Made by a program: the position numbers and the translations under genes. The notes beneath the pieces were generated by a model. It saw nothing but the letters and a program-made list of their open reading frames with translations. It was not told where the DNA came from and made no database searches. Below, piece by piece: positions 49,798 through 58,689 of a stretch of DNA of 64,000 bases. The stretch is taken from the NCBI GenBank assembly GCA_964384255.1, contig CAYLKH010000002.1:14577-78576 (forward strand). The letters are read 5' to 3'. Within the stretch, counting starts at the first letter, position 1. Each line of letters starts with the position of its first letter. The DNA is from SIG469 sp964384255. GTDB taxonomy: Bacteria > Bacillota > Clostridia > Oscillospirales > Oscillospiraceae.

Positions 49798-52700
49798 CAC
49801 CCCACAATTTCTGGCGCTGTTTTCTGAATACAAGCCGTCCGAAGAAATAAAGCTTCTTCTGGACGGCTGTGTTATTCGCGCGGCAACCATCGATACCACC
49901 AGACGGCGTATAAGCGCCGTCATCGACCTTAATAATTACATATCTCCGGATATGCTCAACACTTTAAAGAAGCAGCTGGAAAAGCTGTATGGCCTGAAAA
50001 AGCTGGTGCTGGAACCCAAATATCCCCTGAGCCTGTTCTCGTCAGCAGTCCCCGAGCTTAAAGAATCGATAATCGACGTGTGTCCGGCGGCAGTTTCGTC
50101 CCTGACGGAGTCTGTCTGGGAGCTGGATAACAGCTCTGTGACCATCCGTCTGAAAAACAACGGTGCCGAGCAGATAAAGAGCAACCTCAGACCCGCAGCC
50201 GAAAGGACATTGGAGCTTTTTGACCAAAAGCTCAGCTTCCAGGTCATACCCGGTCAGGAGCTGACTGACGAAATGGTAGCCCAGGCGGCCCAGCAGCTTA
50301 AGCAAAAGGCTATGGCCGAAACTAAGGCCGCCAAAAGCAGCGAGTCCTCACCGGTGATTTTTGGCAAGCCCATTAAGGGCGATCCCGTGACTATAGACCA
50401 GATCAGCTTTGACCTGTCTACAGTCATTTTTGAGGGGAAGGTATTTGCTGTTGAACATCGCGAAACACGAAATAACGGCGCTTATGTAATATCCTTTTCC
50501 GTAATGGACGATACCGGCGGTATTAAGGTCACAAAATTTATGAGTGAGGGCTTTAAGCCGATTATTGACGGAATAGCTATGGGAATGTGGGTCAAAATAC
50601 TTGGCCGAGTATCCTCAGACAGATATACCGAGGAAATTATAATCGAACCCAAAAGTATCGAAAAAGCAAGCCACAGCCAGCGTATGGATAACTGCCAGGT
50701 CAAACGGGTGGAGCTTCATATGCATACTAAAATGTCTGCCAAAGACGCCTTGACCGATTTGGGAGAAATAGTCAAGCGTGCAGCCAAATGGGGCCATAAG
50801 GCCATCGCCCTTACTGACCACGGCGTTGTCCACTCCTTCCCGGATGCATATAAAGCAGGCAAGAAAAACGGGATCAAGGTCCTGCTGGGCTGCGAGGGAT
50901 ATTTTGTCGACGATGTTACCGACAGAAGCCCACAAAAACGGAGCGCTGTTATGGGTCGTGGGGATTTTTCGCTGGACGACGAATACGTCGCCTTCGACCT
51001 GGAAACCACAGGATTGGACCCCCATAAGGACTGCATTACCGAGATCGGTGCTGTTCGATGCAAAAACGGAGAGATCATAGACCAGTTTCAAACCTTTGTT
51101 TCCATCGACAGAAAGCTTGATCAGAAAATAATCGAGCTTACTGGCATAACCGACGAAATGCTTGTGGGCGCACCGTCTCTTAACGATGCTCTGTTCGCGT
51201 TTATCAACTTCTGCGGCAAAACTCCTCTGGCTGCCCACAATGCTCAGTTTGATGTGAGCTTTATTAAAAACGGCTGCGAAAAATGCGCCATTAATTATGA
51301 CATAACCGCGGTAGATACTCTGGTTTTGGCCCAAAGGCTTATGCCGGATCTGGTCAAGCATAAGCTGAACACCGTAGCCGACACTCTTGCGCTGCCTGCC
51401 TTTAACCATCACCGTGCCGTCGACGATGCAAGGACCGTAGCTTATATGCTCCAGCCTTTTTTTGAAATGCTGAAACGAAAGGGAGTCAGTCGGCTCAGCC
51501 AGATAGACAGCGCCCTTGCTGATGTGGTTATCAGCGATAAGATGCAAAAGCAGTCGGCAAAGCATATTATTCTCATAGCCAAAAACCAGACCGGACTTAG
51601 AAACCTGTACAAGATCGTTACTCTTGGGCATCTGAAATTCTTTTACAGAAAACCGAGGATACCCAAATCTGTCCTCGACAGAAACCGTGAAGGACTTATT
51701 GTCGGTTCTGCCTGCGAAAGCGGCGAACTGTTCTCGGCAATGGTCAACGGGGCTTCTCAGCAGGAGCTTGAACGTATTGCGTCATATTACGACTTTCTTG
51801 AGATCCAGCCCATATGCAACAATATGTTCCTTATAAACGAAGGCAAGGCCGAGAACGAAGAACAGCTGAGAGACTTTAACCGACGTATTGCAGACCTGGC
51901 GGACAAGCTCGGTAAGCCTCTGGTAGCCACCGGCGACGTGCATTTTCTTGACCCCGGCGACGAGATCTATCGGCGGGTGCTGCTTGCATCAAACGGATTT
52001 TCAGATGCTGACAAGAGCCTGCCCATATATTTCCGCACAACTCAGGAAATGCTTGACGAATTTGCCTACCTTGGGGAAGATAAGGCCATGGAGGCTGTTG
52101 TTACCAACCCGAATCTCATAGCAGATATGTGCGAAACCGTTGAGCCGTTGCCGCAAAAGCTGTTCGCACCCAAAATCGAAAACTCAGTGGAAGACCTTAA
52201 AGCGCTGGTATACGGAAAAATGCACAGACTTTACGGCGATGATCCTCCGGAAATAATCACTACCAGGATCGAAACCGAGCTGGGCGACATTATCGGCAGA
52301 AACTATGACGTTATTTACATGAGCGCCCAAAAGCTTGTGGCAAAGTCGAATTCTGACGGTTATCTTGTTGGCTCCCGTGGTTCCGTCGGCTCGTCCATGG
52401 TCGCGTATATGTCCGGCATAACCGAGGTCAATTCTCTGCCGCCCCATTACCGCTGCCCAAACTGTAAAAACTCGGATTTCGATGTACCAAAGGGTTATGC
52501 CTGCGGCGTTGATTTGCCGCCTGAAAAATGCCCCATCTGCGGAGCAGATTATGAAAAAGACGGCTTTGATATCCCCTTTGAGACTTTTCTTGGCTTTGGG
52601 GGAGCAAAGGTTCCGGATATCGACCTTAACTTTTCTGGAGAATATCAGCCAAAGGCCCATGCCTATACCGAAGAACTGTTTGGCGAAACTCATGTTTTCA

Positions 52701-54034
52701 GAGCCGGTACTATCGGTACCGTCGCCGAAAAGACCGCCTATGTTTATGCCCAGAAATATGCCGAAGAGCGGAATATGGACGTGACCAAGACAGAAACGAC
52801 CCGGCTCAGCCTTGGCTGCGTAGGGGTTAAGCGTACCACCGGACAGCATCCCGGCGGCATGGTCGTTATTCCCCGCAACAAGGAGATTTACGATTTCTGC
52901 CCGGCTCAGCATCCTGCGGACTCGGTCAGCAGCGATATCGTCACCACGCATTTTGAATATCATGCCATGGAGGACAACCTTTTAAAGCTGGATATTCTCG
53001 GCCATGATGACCCGACAATGATAAGAATGCTGGGGGACCTGACCGGTATCGACGCTACGAAGATACCTCTGGACGACCCCGACACCATGAGCATCTTTAC
53101 ATCATCAAAGGTTTTAGGCTTCGAAAACGACAAGCTTCTTGGGCCGACCGGTGCCGTTGCCATACCGGAGTTTGGTACATCCTTTGTTCGCGGTATGCTG
53201 CTGGATACAATGCCTGATAAGTTCGATACGCTGGTTAAAATATCCGGATTTTCCCACGGAACTGCTGTCTGGCTCGGGAACAACAAGGACCTCATTTCCT
53301 CCGGCACTGCAACAGTTGACGAGGTCATTGCCTGCCGTGACGATATTATGCTTTATCTCATATCCATGGGCATGGACGAAATGAAGGCATTTAAGATAAT
53401 GGAAGCCGTTCGTAAGGGCAAGGGCCTGACATCGGATTGGGAAGAGGACATGCGGGCTATCAACGTACCCGAATGGTATATCACCTCCTGCAACACCATG
53501 CAATATCTGTTTCCCAAGGCTCACGCCGTAGCCTATGTTGTTATGGCGTTCCGCATTGCCTGGTTCAAGGTCCACCGGCCATTGGACTTCTACTGCGCTT
53601 ATTTTTCGAAAAGAGCTCCGGCCTTTGACGGTATCGAAATGACCCGGGGGATAAAGCATGTGGTAGAACTTATTGAAAAAATCAGCTCTGATCCCAACGC
53701 TTCGGCAAACGACAAGGACAAGCTTACAACTTTGGAAGTTTGCTACGAGTTTTATCTTCGGGGCTTTACCTTTGAACCGATGAATATTTACACTTCCGAT
53801 TCCGTAGATTTTGTCAAAACCGAAAACGGGCTTATCCCGCCGTTTCTGGCTGTTCCCGGATTGGGAGAAACCGCTGCGAAGAATCTTGTTGAGGGCAGGG
53901 AAGGGAAGACCTTCATCTCCATCGAAGAGATCAGTCAGGCCTGCCCCAAAGTCTCGAAAACCCATCTGGCCCAGCTTAAAGAAGCCGGAGCCTTTGGAAA
54001 CCTGCCCGATACCAGCCAGATAACTCTGTTTTGA
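49790..54034 (+). CDS. polC: DNA polymerase III alpha subunit, PolC type
   Basis: A 1414-residue replicative polymerase of low-GC Gram-positives. In order: an N-terminal domain, an OB fold at about 225-300, a PHP domain (ELHMHTKMS near 309) split by an inserted 3'-5' exonuclease (FDLETTGLD near 402), then the polymerase core with GSRGSVGSS and PDIDLNFSGEYQ, a four-cysteine zinc site in YRCPNC and KCPICG, and the C-terminal helix-hairpin-helix. Full length compared with the usual 1430 or so. The ATG at 49790 is preferred to the GTG at 49781. Confidence 0.96.
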   Translation: MSNTPQFLALFSEYKPSEEIKLLLDGCVIRAATIDTTRRRISAVIDLNNYISPDMLNTLKKQLEKLYGLKKLVLEPKYPLSLFSSAVPELKESIIDVCPAAVSSLTESVWELDNSSVTIRLKNNGAEQIKSNLRPAAERTLELFDQKLSFQVIPGQELTDEMVAQAAQQLKQKAMAETKAAKSSESSPVIFGKPIKGDPVTIDQISFDLSTVIFEGKVFAVEHRETRNNGAYVISFSVMDDTGGIKVTKFMSEGFKPIIDGIAMGMWVKILGRVSSDRYTEEIIIEPKSIEKASHSQRMDNCQVKRVELHMHTKMSAKDALTDLGEIVKRAAKWGHKAIALTDHGVVHSFPDAYKAGKKNGIKVLLGCEGYFVDDVTDRSPQKRSAVMGRGDFSLDDEYVAFDLETTGLDPHKDCITEIGAVRCKNGEIIDQFQTFVSIDRKLDQKIIELTGITDEMLVGAPSLNDALFAFINFCGKTPLAAHNAQFDVSFIKNGCEKCAINYDITAVDTLVLAQRLMPDLVKHKLNTVADTLALPAFNHHRAVDDARTVAYMLQPFFEMLKRKGVSRLSQIDSALADVVISDKMQKQSAKHIILIAKNQTGLRNLYKIVTLGHLKFFYRKPRIPKSVLDRNREGLIVGSACESGELFSAMVNGASQQELERIASYYDFLEIQPICNNMFLINEGKAENEEQLRDFNRRIADLADKLGKPLVATGDVHFLDPGDEIYRRVLLASNGFSDADKSLPIYFRTTQEMLDEFAYLGEDKAMEAVVTNPNLIADMCETVEPLPQKLFAPKIENSVEDLKALVYGKMHRLYGDDPPEIITTRIETELGDIIGRNYDVIYMSAQKLVAKSNSDGYLVGSRGSVGSSMVAYMSGITEVNSLPPHYRCPNCKNSDFDVPKGYACGVDLPPEKCPICGADYEKDGFDIPFETFLGFGGAKVPDIDLNFSGEYQPKAHAYTEELFGETHVFRAGTIGTVAEKTAYVYAQKYAEERNMDVTKTETTRLSLGCVGVKRTTGQHPGGMVVIPRNKEIYDFCPAQHPADSVSSDIVTTHFEYHAMEDNLLKLDILGHDDPTMIRMLGDLTGIDATKIPLDDPDTMSIFTSSKVLGFENDKLLGPTGAVAIPEFGTSFVRGMLLDTMPDKFDTLVKISGFSHGTAVWLGNNKDLISSGTATVDEVIACRDDIMLYLISMGMDEMKAFKIMEAVRKGKGLTSDWEEDMRAINVPEWYITSCNTMQYLFPKAHAVAYVVMAFRIAWFKVHRPLDFYCAYFSKRAPAFDGIEMTRGIKHVVELIEKISSDPNASANDKDKLTTLEVCYEFYLRGFTFEPMNIYTSDSVDFVKTENGLIPPFLAVPGLGETAAKNLVEGREGKTFISIEEISQACPKVSKTHLAQLKEAGAFGNLPDTSQITLF

Positions 54035-54044
54035 CCATAAGCTG

Positions 54045-54091
54045 CAAAAATCCCGTAGAGTTTGCCGCCATAGCGGCGAACTCTACGGGAT
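54045..54091. terminator. Terminator between polC and the Gly-Gly-Pro gene
   Basis: ATCCCGTAGAGTT (54050-54062) pairs with AACTCTACGGGAT (54079-54091), and GCCGC with GCGGC inside. The AAAAA at 54046-54050 makes a T-run for the minus strand. The left arm and tip resemble the first 40 bases of the repeat elements at 28394 and 31771. Confidence 0.85.
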
Positions 54092-54117
54092 CATTATTGC
54101 GCTCAACAGTTCGTAAG

Positions 54118-54537
54118 TCACTTAGCAGGTGGAGGTCCACCGGGACCACCAGGTCCACCGGGACCACCAGGTCCACCGGGACCACCAGGTCCACCGGGAC
54201 CACCAGGTCCGCCTTCGGCAACCTCACGCTTTTCGGTGTCGAACTCAATGACAACACCTTCCATGCCGCCTTCGAATACCATTTTTCCTTCGGCCTTGCC
54301 GTCTACTACCTTGCCGGTATAACGGCGACCCAGGTTACCGTATTCAATAAGGACTTCAAATTCGCTGCCATTGACACTGGCCTCCTTAAACGGAAGAGTC
54401 TCAATAACTCCGGGAGCGGCATCGATGGTTGCGGTGCCGGATAATGCGCCGTCGATCACCTTGAAATCAAAGGTGGTTTCCCGCTCGGCCATGCCGGTGT
54501 GTTCAAATACGGGATAAATTCCGCTGATATCAGACAT
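54118..54537 (-). CDS. Protein with C-terminal Gly-Gly-Pro repeats
   Basis: A 139-residue protein. Residues 1-107 form a small beta-rich domain with no family I can name; it has the features of a lipocalin-like or beta-sandwich fold (GTATIDA, GRRYTGKVVDGKAEGKMVFEGG). Residues 109-135 are nine GGP triplets, then PPAK. GGP runs are like the polyglycine II or short collagen-like helices of surface proteins, but there is no signal peptide. AGAGGAAG precedes the ATG. It is convergent with polC and divergent from copA. Confidence 0.75.
   Translation of the reverse strand: MSDISGIYPVFEHTGMAERETTFDFKVIDGALSGTATIDAAPGVIETLPFKEASVNGSEFEVLIEYGNLGRRYTGKVVDGKAEGKMVFEGGMEGVVIEFDTEKREVAEGGPGGPGGPGGPGGPGGPGGPGGPGGPPPAK
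54137..54208. repeat. Tandem 18-bp repeat, four perfect copies
   Basis: Unit CCACCGGGACCACCAGGT on the plus strand, repeated four times without change, encoding six residues of Gly-Gly-Pro each on the minus strand. It is a likely site for length variation by slippage. Confidence 0.95.
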
Positions 54538-54606
54538 AATATACTTCCTCTCATATTATTCTCAAGGACGATTTTATTATATTTTGCCAATATATGCAAT
54601 CACATC

Positions 54607-54635
54607 TTGAAAGATTTTCGAATTTTGGTTATAAT
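54607..54635 (+). promoter_or_regulatory. Promoter for copA
   Basis: TTGAAA and TATAAT with a 17-base spacer, ending 29 bases before the copA start. No clear CopY or CsoR operator palindrome was seen around it. Confidence 0.7.
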
Positions 54636-54664
54636 CATACTGATTCTATTTGGAAGGTGGCATA

Positions 54665-57163
54665 ATGAAACAAAAATATATCGTTACCGGCATGACCTGC
54701 TCCGCGTGTTCAGCTCATGTCGAAAAGTCTGTCAGGGGGTTAGCCGGAGCTAACGACATAAATGTAAATCTTCTCAGCGGCACTATGGTCGTCGATTTCG
54801 ACGACAACATACTTAACCACGAGCAGATAATTGCGGCGGTCAAGAAAGCCGGTTACGGAGCCTCGATGCCCGGCGCTGTTGAAAAAAAGCAAACCGGCAC
54901 CCTTGATGCCGAGCAGCAGAGCATGAAAAGGCGGCTTATCGCTTCCATATGTATCCTTATACCGCTGATGTATGTTTCCATGCAGCATATGCTTGGATAT
55001 CCTCTGCCGGGGTTTTTGACCGGAGCGGAAAACGCTCTTGCTCTGGCACTGACCCAGCTTATCCTTACGATACCGATAATGATAATCAACCGCAAATATT
55101 ATATCGTGGGTTTCAAAACTCTTATCGGGCGGGCGCCCAATATGGACAGCCTGATCGCTATCGGCTCCGGCGCTGCCGTGGTTTATGGTCTTGTTAACAT
55201 TTACTATATTCTTGTCGCCAGAGCAGCCGGTGACATTTCGGCTATGGGCCATTATGCCCACAATCTGTATTTTGAATCTGCCGGAATGATACTGACTCTC
55301 ATCACCGTTGGCAAATTCCTCGAAGCCCGCTCCAAAGGAAAAACCGGTGAGGCGATTTCCCGGCTTATCGGACTGGCACCCAACACGGTCAGAGTGTTTC
55401 GAGGCACCGAAGAAATAGAAATACCTCTTTCAGAGGTGGTTGTAGGCGACCTTGTTATTGTCAAGCCGGGTGAACGCATAGGTGTTGACGGCATAATTAC
55501 CGAGGGCAGTACCTTTGTTGACCAGAGCGCATTGACCGGCGAAAGCATCCCGGCAGAAAAAAAGGTTGGCGACAGAGTAATGGCCGCAACCGTCAACAAA
55601 AACGGAGCCATCACCTTCCGGGCAGAGCGGGTCGGCCAGGATACTACCCTGTCCCAGATAATCCGTCTTGTGGAGGAGGCTGGCAGCTCCAAGGCACCTA
55701 TCGCCAGATTTGCCGACAAGGTAAGCGGCGTGTTTGTGCCTGTGGTCATCAGCATAGCTCTTGTCACTGCCGTGGTGTGGCTTGCAGCGGGATACGGGGT
55801 CGAATTCGCTCTGTCTAATGCCATTGCGGTGCTGGTCATATCCTGCCCCTGTGCGCTGGGCCTGGCCACCCCTGTGGCCATAATGGTGGGTACAGGTAAG
55901 GGCGCTGAATACGGTGTCCTTATCAAATCTGCCGAAGCGCTGGAAACCGCCAGCAGTGTCAATGCCGTTGTTTTTGACAAAACCGGTACCGTGACCAATG
56001 GCGAGCCGCAGGTGACTGACGTAATTCCACTTATTGACAAAAAGCATTTTCTTGCTCTGGCAGCCGCTGCCGAAAAGCGGTCCGAGCATCCCATTGCCGA
56101 AGCTATCGTTGAAAAGGGACGGTGCATCGAATCCGAGCGGATGTTTGTTTCCGACTTTAAGGCTTATAGCGGTTTGGGTCTGCGGGCCGTTATTGACGAA
56201 AAGGTCTATTTTGCCGGTAATGCCCGATTGATGGAAGAAAAAGGTATTGATTTGGGTGACTATGCCCAAAAGGGTGACCTCCTGGCGGCCGAAGGCAAAA
56301 CCGTGACCTACTTTGCCAGAGAGAGCTGTCTGCTGGGCATTATTGCCGTGGCCGATACTCTGAAAACCAGCTCAAAGATGGCTGTGGACCAGCTGAAAAG
56401 CCAGAATGTTGAGGTCTGTCTGCTGACCGGCGACAACGAAAAGGCAGCCAACTATGTCGGCACACAGCTGGGCGTAGACCGGGTAGTAGCCGATGTTATG
56501 CCCCAGGACAAGGAATCCCTTGTTCGTGCGTTGCAGGCTTCCGGGAAAAAGGTGATGATGGTAGGGGACGGTATTAACGATTCTCCCGCACTGGTCAGAG
56601 CTGACGTAGGTGTCGCAGTTGGCGCAGGCACAGATATCGCCATCGAATCGGCAGACGTGGTCATAATCCGCAACGACCCCATGGACGTTCCCGGTCTTAT
56701 TGCCCTGAGTAAGGCTGTTATCCGGAATATCAAGATGAACCTGTTTTGGGCGCTGTTTTATAACTGCCTGGGAATTCCGCTGGCAGCAGGAGTATTCTAT
56801 CCTCTGTTCGGATGGCAGCTCAATCCCATGATAGGCGCGGCCTGCATGAGCCTCAGCTCCGTATGCGTTGTTACTAACGCCCTCAGGCTGAGAAAATTTA
56901 CGCCCCCAAGATATGCAGAAGCAGAAGCTGCAAAAACTAAAGAAATGGAGAGCAAAACCATGGAGCATGTATTGAAGATCGAAGGCATGATGTGTGCGCA
57001 TTGCACAGGCAGGGTCCAGAAGGCCCTTGAGCAGACCGCTGGAGTCGTCAGCGTAACTGTCGACCTGGAAAGCGGTACCGCCACCGTAAAGGGCGGCGAA
57101 CCGGAAGCCCTAAAGGCGGCTGTGATCGACGCCGGTTACGAGGTCACCGGCATTACCGGCTGA
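54665..57163 (+). CDS. copA: Copper-type P1B ATPase with N- and C-terminal HMA domains
   Basis: An 832-residue heavy-metal pump. The N-terminal HMA domain has GMTCSAC (C12, C15). The membrane metal motif CPC is at 394-396, typical of Cu(I) or Ag(I) pumps. DKTGT starts at 438, and GDGIND and HP (SEHPIAEAI) are present. A short linker after the last helix leads to a second HMA domain with MMCAHC (C777, C780), which looks like a CopZ chaperone fused in frame. The ATG at 54665 has GGAAGGTGG upstream; the 54650 start is not needed. A terminator follows. Confidence 0.93.
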   Translation: MKQKYIVTGMTCSACSAHVEKSVRGLAGANDINVNLLSGTMVVDFDDNILNHEQIIAAVKKAGYGASMPGAVEKKQTGTLDAEQQSMKRRLIASICILIPLMYVSMQHMLGYPLPGFLTGAENALALALTQLILTIPIMIINRKYYIVGFKTLIGRAPNMDSLIAIGSGAAVVYGLVNIYYILVARAAGDISAMGHYAHNLYFESAGMILTLITVGKFLEARSKGKTGEAISRLIGLAPNTVRVFRGTEEIEIPLSEVVVGDLVIVKPGERIGVDGIITEGSTFVDQSALTGESIPAEKKVGDRVMAATVNKNGAITFRAERVGQDTTLSQIIRLVEEAGSSKAPIARFADKVSGVFVPVVISIALVTAVVWLAAGYGVEFALSNAIAVLVISCPCALGLATPVAIMVGTGKGAEYGVLIKSAEALETASSVNAVVFDKTGTVTNGEPQVTDVIPLIDKKHFLALAAAAEKRSEHPIAEAIVEKGRCIESERMFVSDFKAYSGLGLRAVIDEKVYFAGNARLMEEKGIDLGDYAQKGDLLAAEGKTVTYFARESCLLGIIAVADTLKTSSKMAVDQLKSQNVEVCLLTGDNEKAANYVGTQLGVDRVVADVMPQDKESLVRALQASGKKVMMVGDGINDSPALVRADVGVAVGAGTDIAIESADVVIIRNDPMDVPGLIALSKAVIRNIKMNLFWALFYNCLGIPLAAGVFYPLFGWQLNPMIGAACMSLSSVCVVTNALRLRKFTPPRYAEAEAAKTKEMESKTMEHVLKIEGMMCAHCTGRVQKALEQTAGVVSVTVDLESGTATVKGGEPEALKAAVIDAGYEVTGITG

Positions 57164-57176
57164 TACAAAATTGAGC

Positions 57177-57215
57177 AAAAATCCGACCGATAGTATCCTT
57201 ATCGGTCGGATTTTT
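57177..57215. terminator. Bidirectional terminator between copA and the AraC-type gene
   Basis: AAAAATCCGACCGAT pairs perfectly with ATCGGTCGGATTTTT around TAGTATCCT. The right arm holds the last codons and stop of the AraC-type gene. Confidence 0.9.
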
Positions 57216-58512
57216 GCTTTGTATAAAAGCTGGCTGTGGTTCCAAGGTATTTTCTAAATGCCCGATTCATGGTCCCGGAATCAACATACCCAACAGCCCG
57301 GGCAGCATCCTTGACCGACAACCCTTCGTGAAGCAGGATAATAGCCGCTTCGATCCTTACGCTGTGGATATATTCGTATATTCCCTTACCCATGACCTGC
57401 TTAAATACCCGGGAGGCATAAGTGCTGTTCAGCCCGAATTCTCCGGCCAGCACAGCGGCGCTCAGGTTGCTGTCGGCATAACGATCACGGATGGTGTCCG
57501 CCATTTTCAGCACCCATTGGGGGATGTCCCGGCTGCTCTGCTGGTTAAGGGCTGTGACCACTGCGCCTAAGAGTGATTCGGCGGCGGTCCTCAGCTCGGT
57601 CACGTTTTCGGATTGGAACAGAGCGTCGATAGATTCCTTTGAAACAGAAAGCTCCGCGTCGATAGCCTGACCAAATTCGTGCATCAGGTTGAGAATAACG
57701 TTGATCACGCCATAAAACCGGATCTTTGCGATCTCAATGGATGGGGGAGTGTTTTCAAATTCGTCCTCAATAACGCTTTGTATAAGTCCTTCGACCCCCT
57801 CGTAGTCACCGACCTCAAAACAGTTGATTATTCGGCGTTCAAAATCAATGCCAATATCCGGCCCCTTTTTACCAGATGCTCCGTGACTTGCTTCAAGATA
57901 GGTCAGCACCGGGCGATCCATATCCAGCATGGTCATATATTCGTAAACGCCCATGGATTCGTCGTAGCAGTTTTTAACATTCATAAGTCCTGAGTGTATC
58001 CTGCTGACACCGAATCTGATCTCGATACCAAACTGGTCACAGAGTACAGACTTTGCATAAAGCAGGCTGGCTTCCAGCTGAGAATAAAAAGTATCGCTTT
58101 CGGCCAATACGCTGATAAATCCGTGGATATGCCTGTCGCTGACAAAAAACCGGTGATCAAAGGCAGAGTTTTGAAGCTCGTTCAGTATACGGCCGATGGT
58201 ATATTCGGCCTGGATCTGGCCGCGCTTGTCCATAGATCCGTCGCTGCTGCAAAATGCGCTGCCCCAGGAATCAAGGATAACAGTCACAACACAAAATCTG
58301 TCGGAAGGGAAGCTGATATCCAGCTGCCGCGCATCGTCCAGAATGTCTTCGGTGCGCATATACCAGCCGGTGGTCAGCTTTATCATAAAGGTGTTGCTGT
58401 CGTCAAATTTTTTTCGCTGCAAAAGTTCGCTCTGCTCCCGGACCTTCTGTTCCAGCTGGCGGCATTGGGATTCAAGCTCTGTTATCCGGGATTCATATTC
58501 CGATGAAGTCAT
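57199..58512 (-). CDS. AraC family transcriptional regulator with N-terminal coiled coil
   Basis: A 437-residue regulator. A short coiled coil (about 1-35) leads to a sensor-like region of 290 residues resembling the YesN/Rgg-like or GGDEF-degenerate sensors of clostridial AraC proteins, then two helix-turn-helix units at about 338-432 (FGLNSTYASRVFKQVMGKG and the VGYVDSGTMNRAFRKYLG end). There is no receiver domain. It is divergent from the solute-binding lipoprotein, the usual arrangement for local control of sugar or small-molecule uptake. GAGGT precedes the ATG. Confidence 0.87.
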   Translation of the reverse strand: MTSSEYESRITELESQCRQLEQKVREQSELLQRKKFDDSNTFMIKLTTGWYMRTEDILDDARQLDISFPSDRFCVVTVILDSWGSAFCSSDGSMDKRGQIQAEYTIGRILNELQNSAFDHRFFVSDRHIHGFISVLAESDTFYSQLEASLLYAKSVLCDQFGIEIRFGVSRIHSGLMNVKNCYDESMGVYEYMTMLDMDRPVLTYLEASHGASGKKGPDIGIDFERRIINCFEVGDYEGVEGLIQSVIEDEFENTPPSIEIAKIRFYGVINVILNLMHEFGQAIDAELSVSKESIDALFQSENVTELRTAAESLLGAVVTALNQQSSRDIPQWVLKMADTIRDRYADSNLSAAVLAGEFGLNSTYASRVFKQVMGKGIYEYIHSVRIEAAIILLHEGLSVKDAARAVGYVDSGTMNRAFRKYLGTTASFYTKQKSDR

Positions 58513-58689
58513 ATATTACCTCACAAAAAGTTTGCATAATAAGTAACATATCTATTCTAACAAATATTTTGGATTTTTTCTATAGCTGTTGTATGTTTTT
58601 AACAACAAACCTATCGATTTGCTTCTTTCCTCATTAAAACCGATAAATTATAATTATATTTGGTAGAAATATTTGAAAGGAGATCAAAG

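Noticed and set aside
48505..49923. A 472-codon open frame on the minus strand
   Set aside because: Antisense to the end of rseP, all of ispG and the start of polC.
54137..54208. Possible CRISPR array
   Set aside because: The 18-bp units are directly adjacent without spacers and are in frame within a coding gene.
54031..54444. A 137-codon frame with a Thr-Gly-Thr-Arg-Ser repeat on the plus strand
   Set aside because: It is the opposite-strand reading of the 18-bp repeat; the Gly-Gly-Pro frame has a ribosome binding site and the terminator fits the minus strand.
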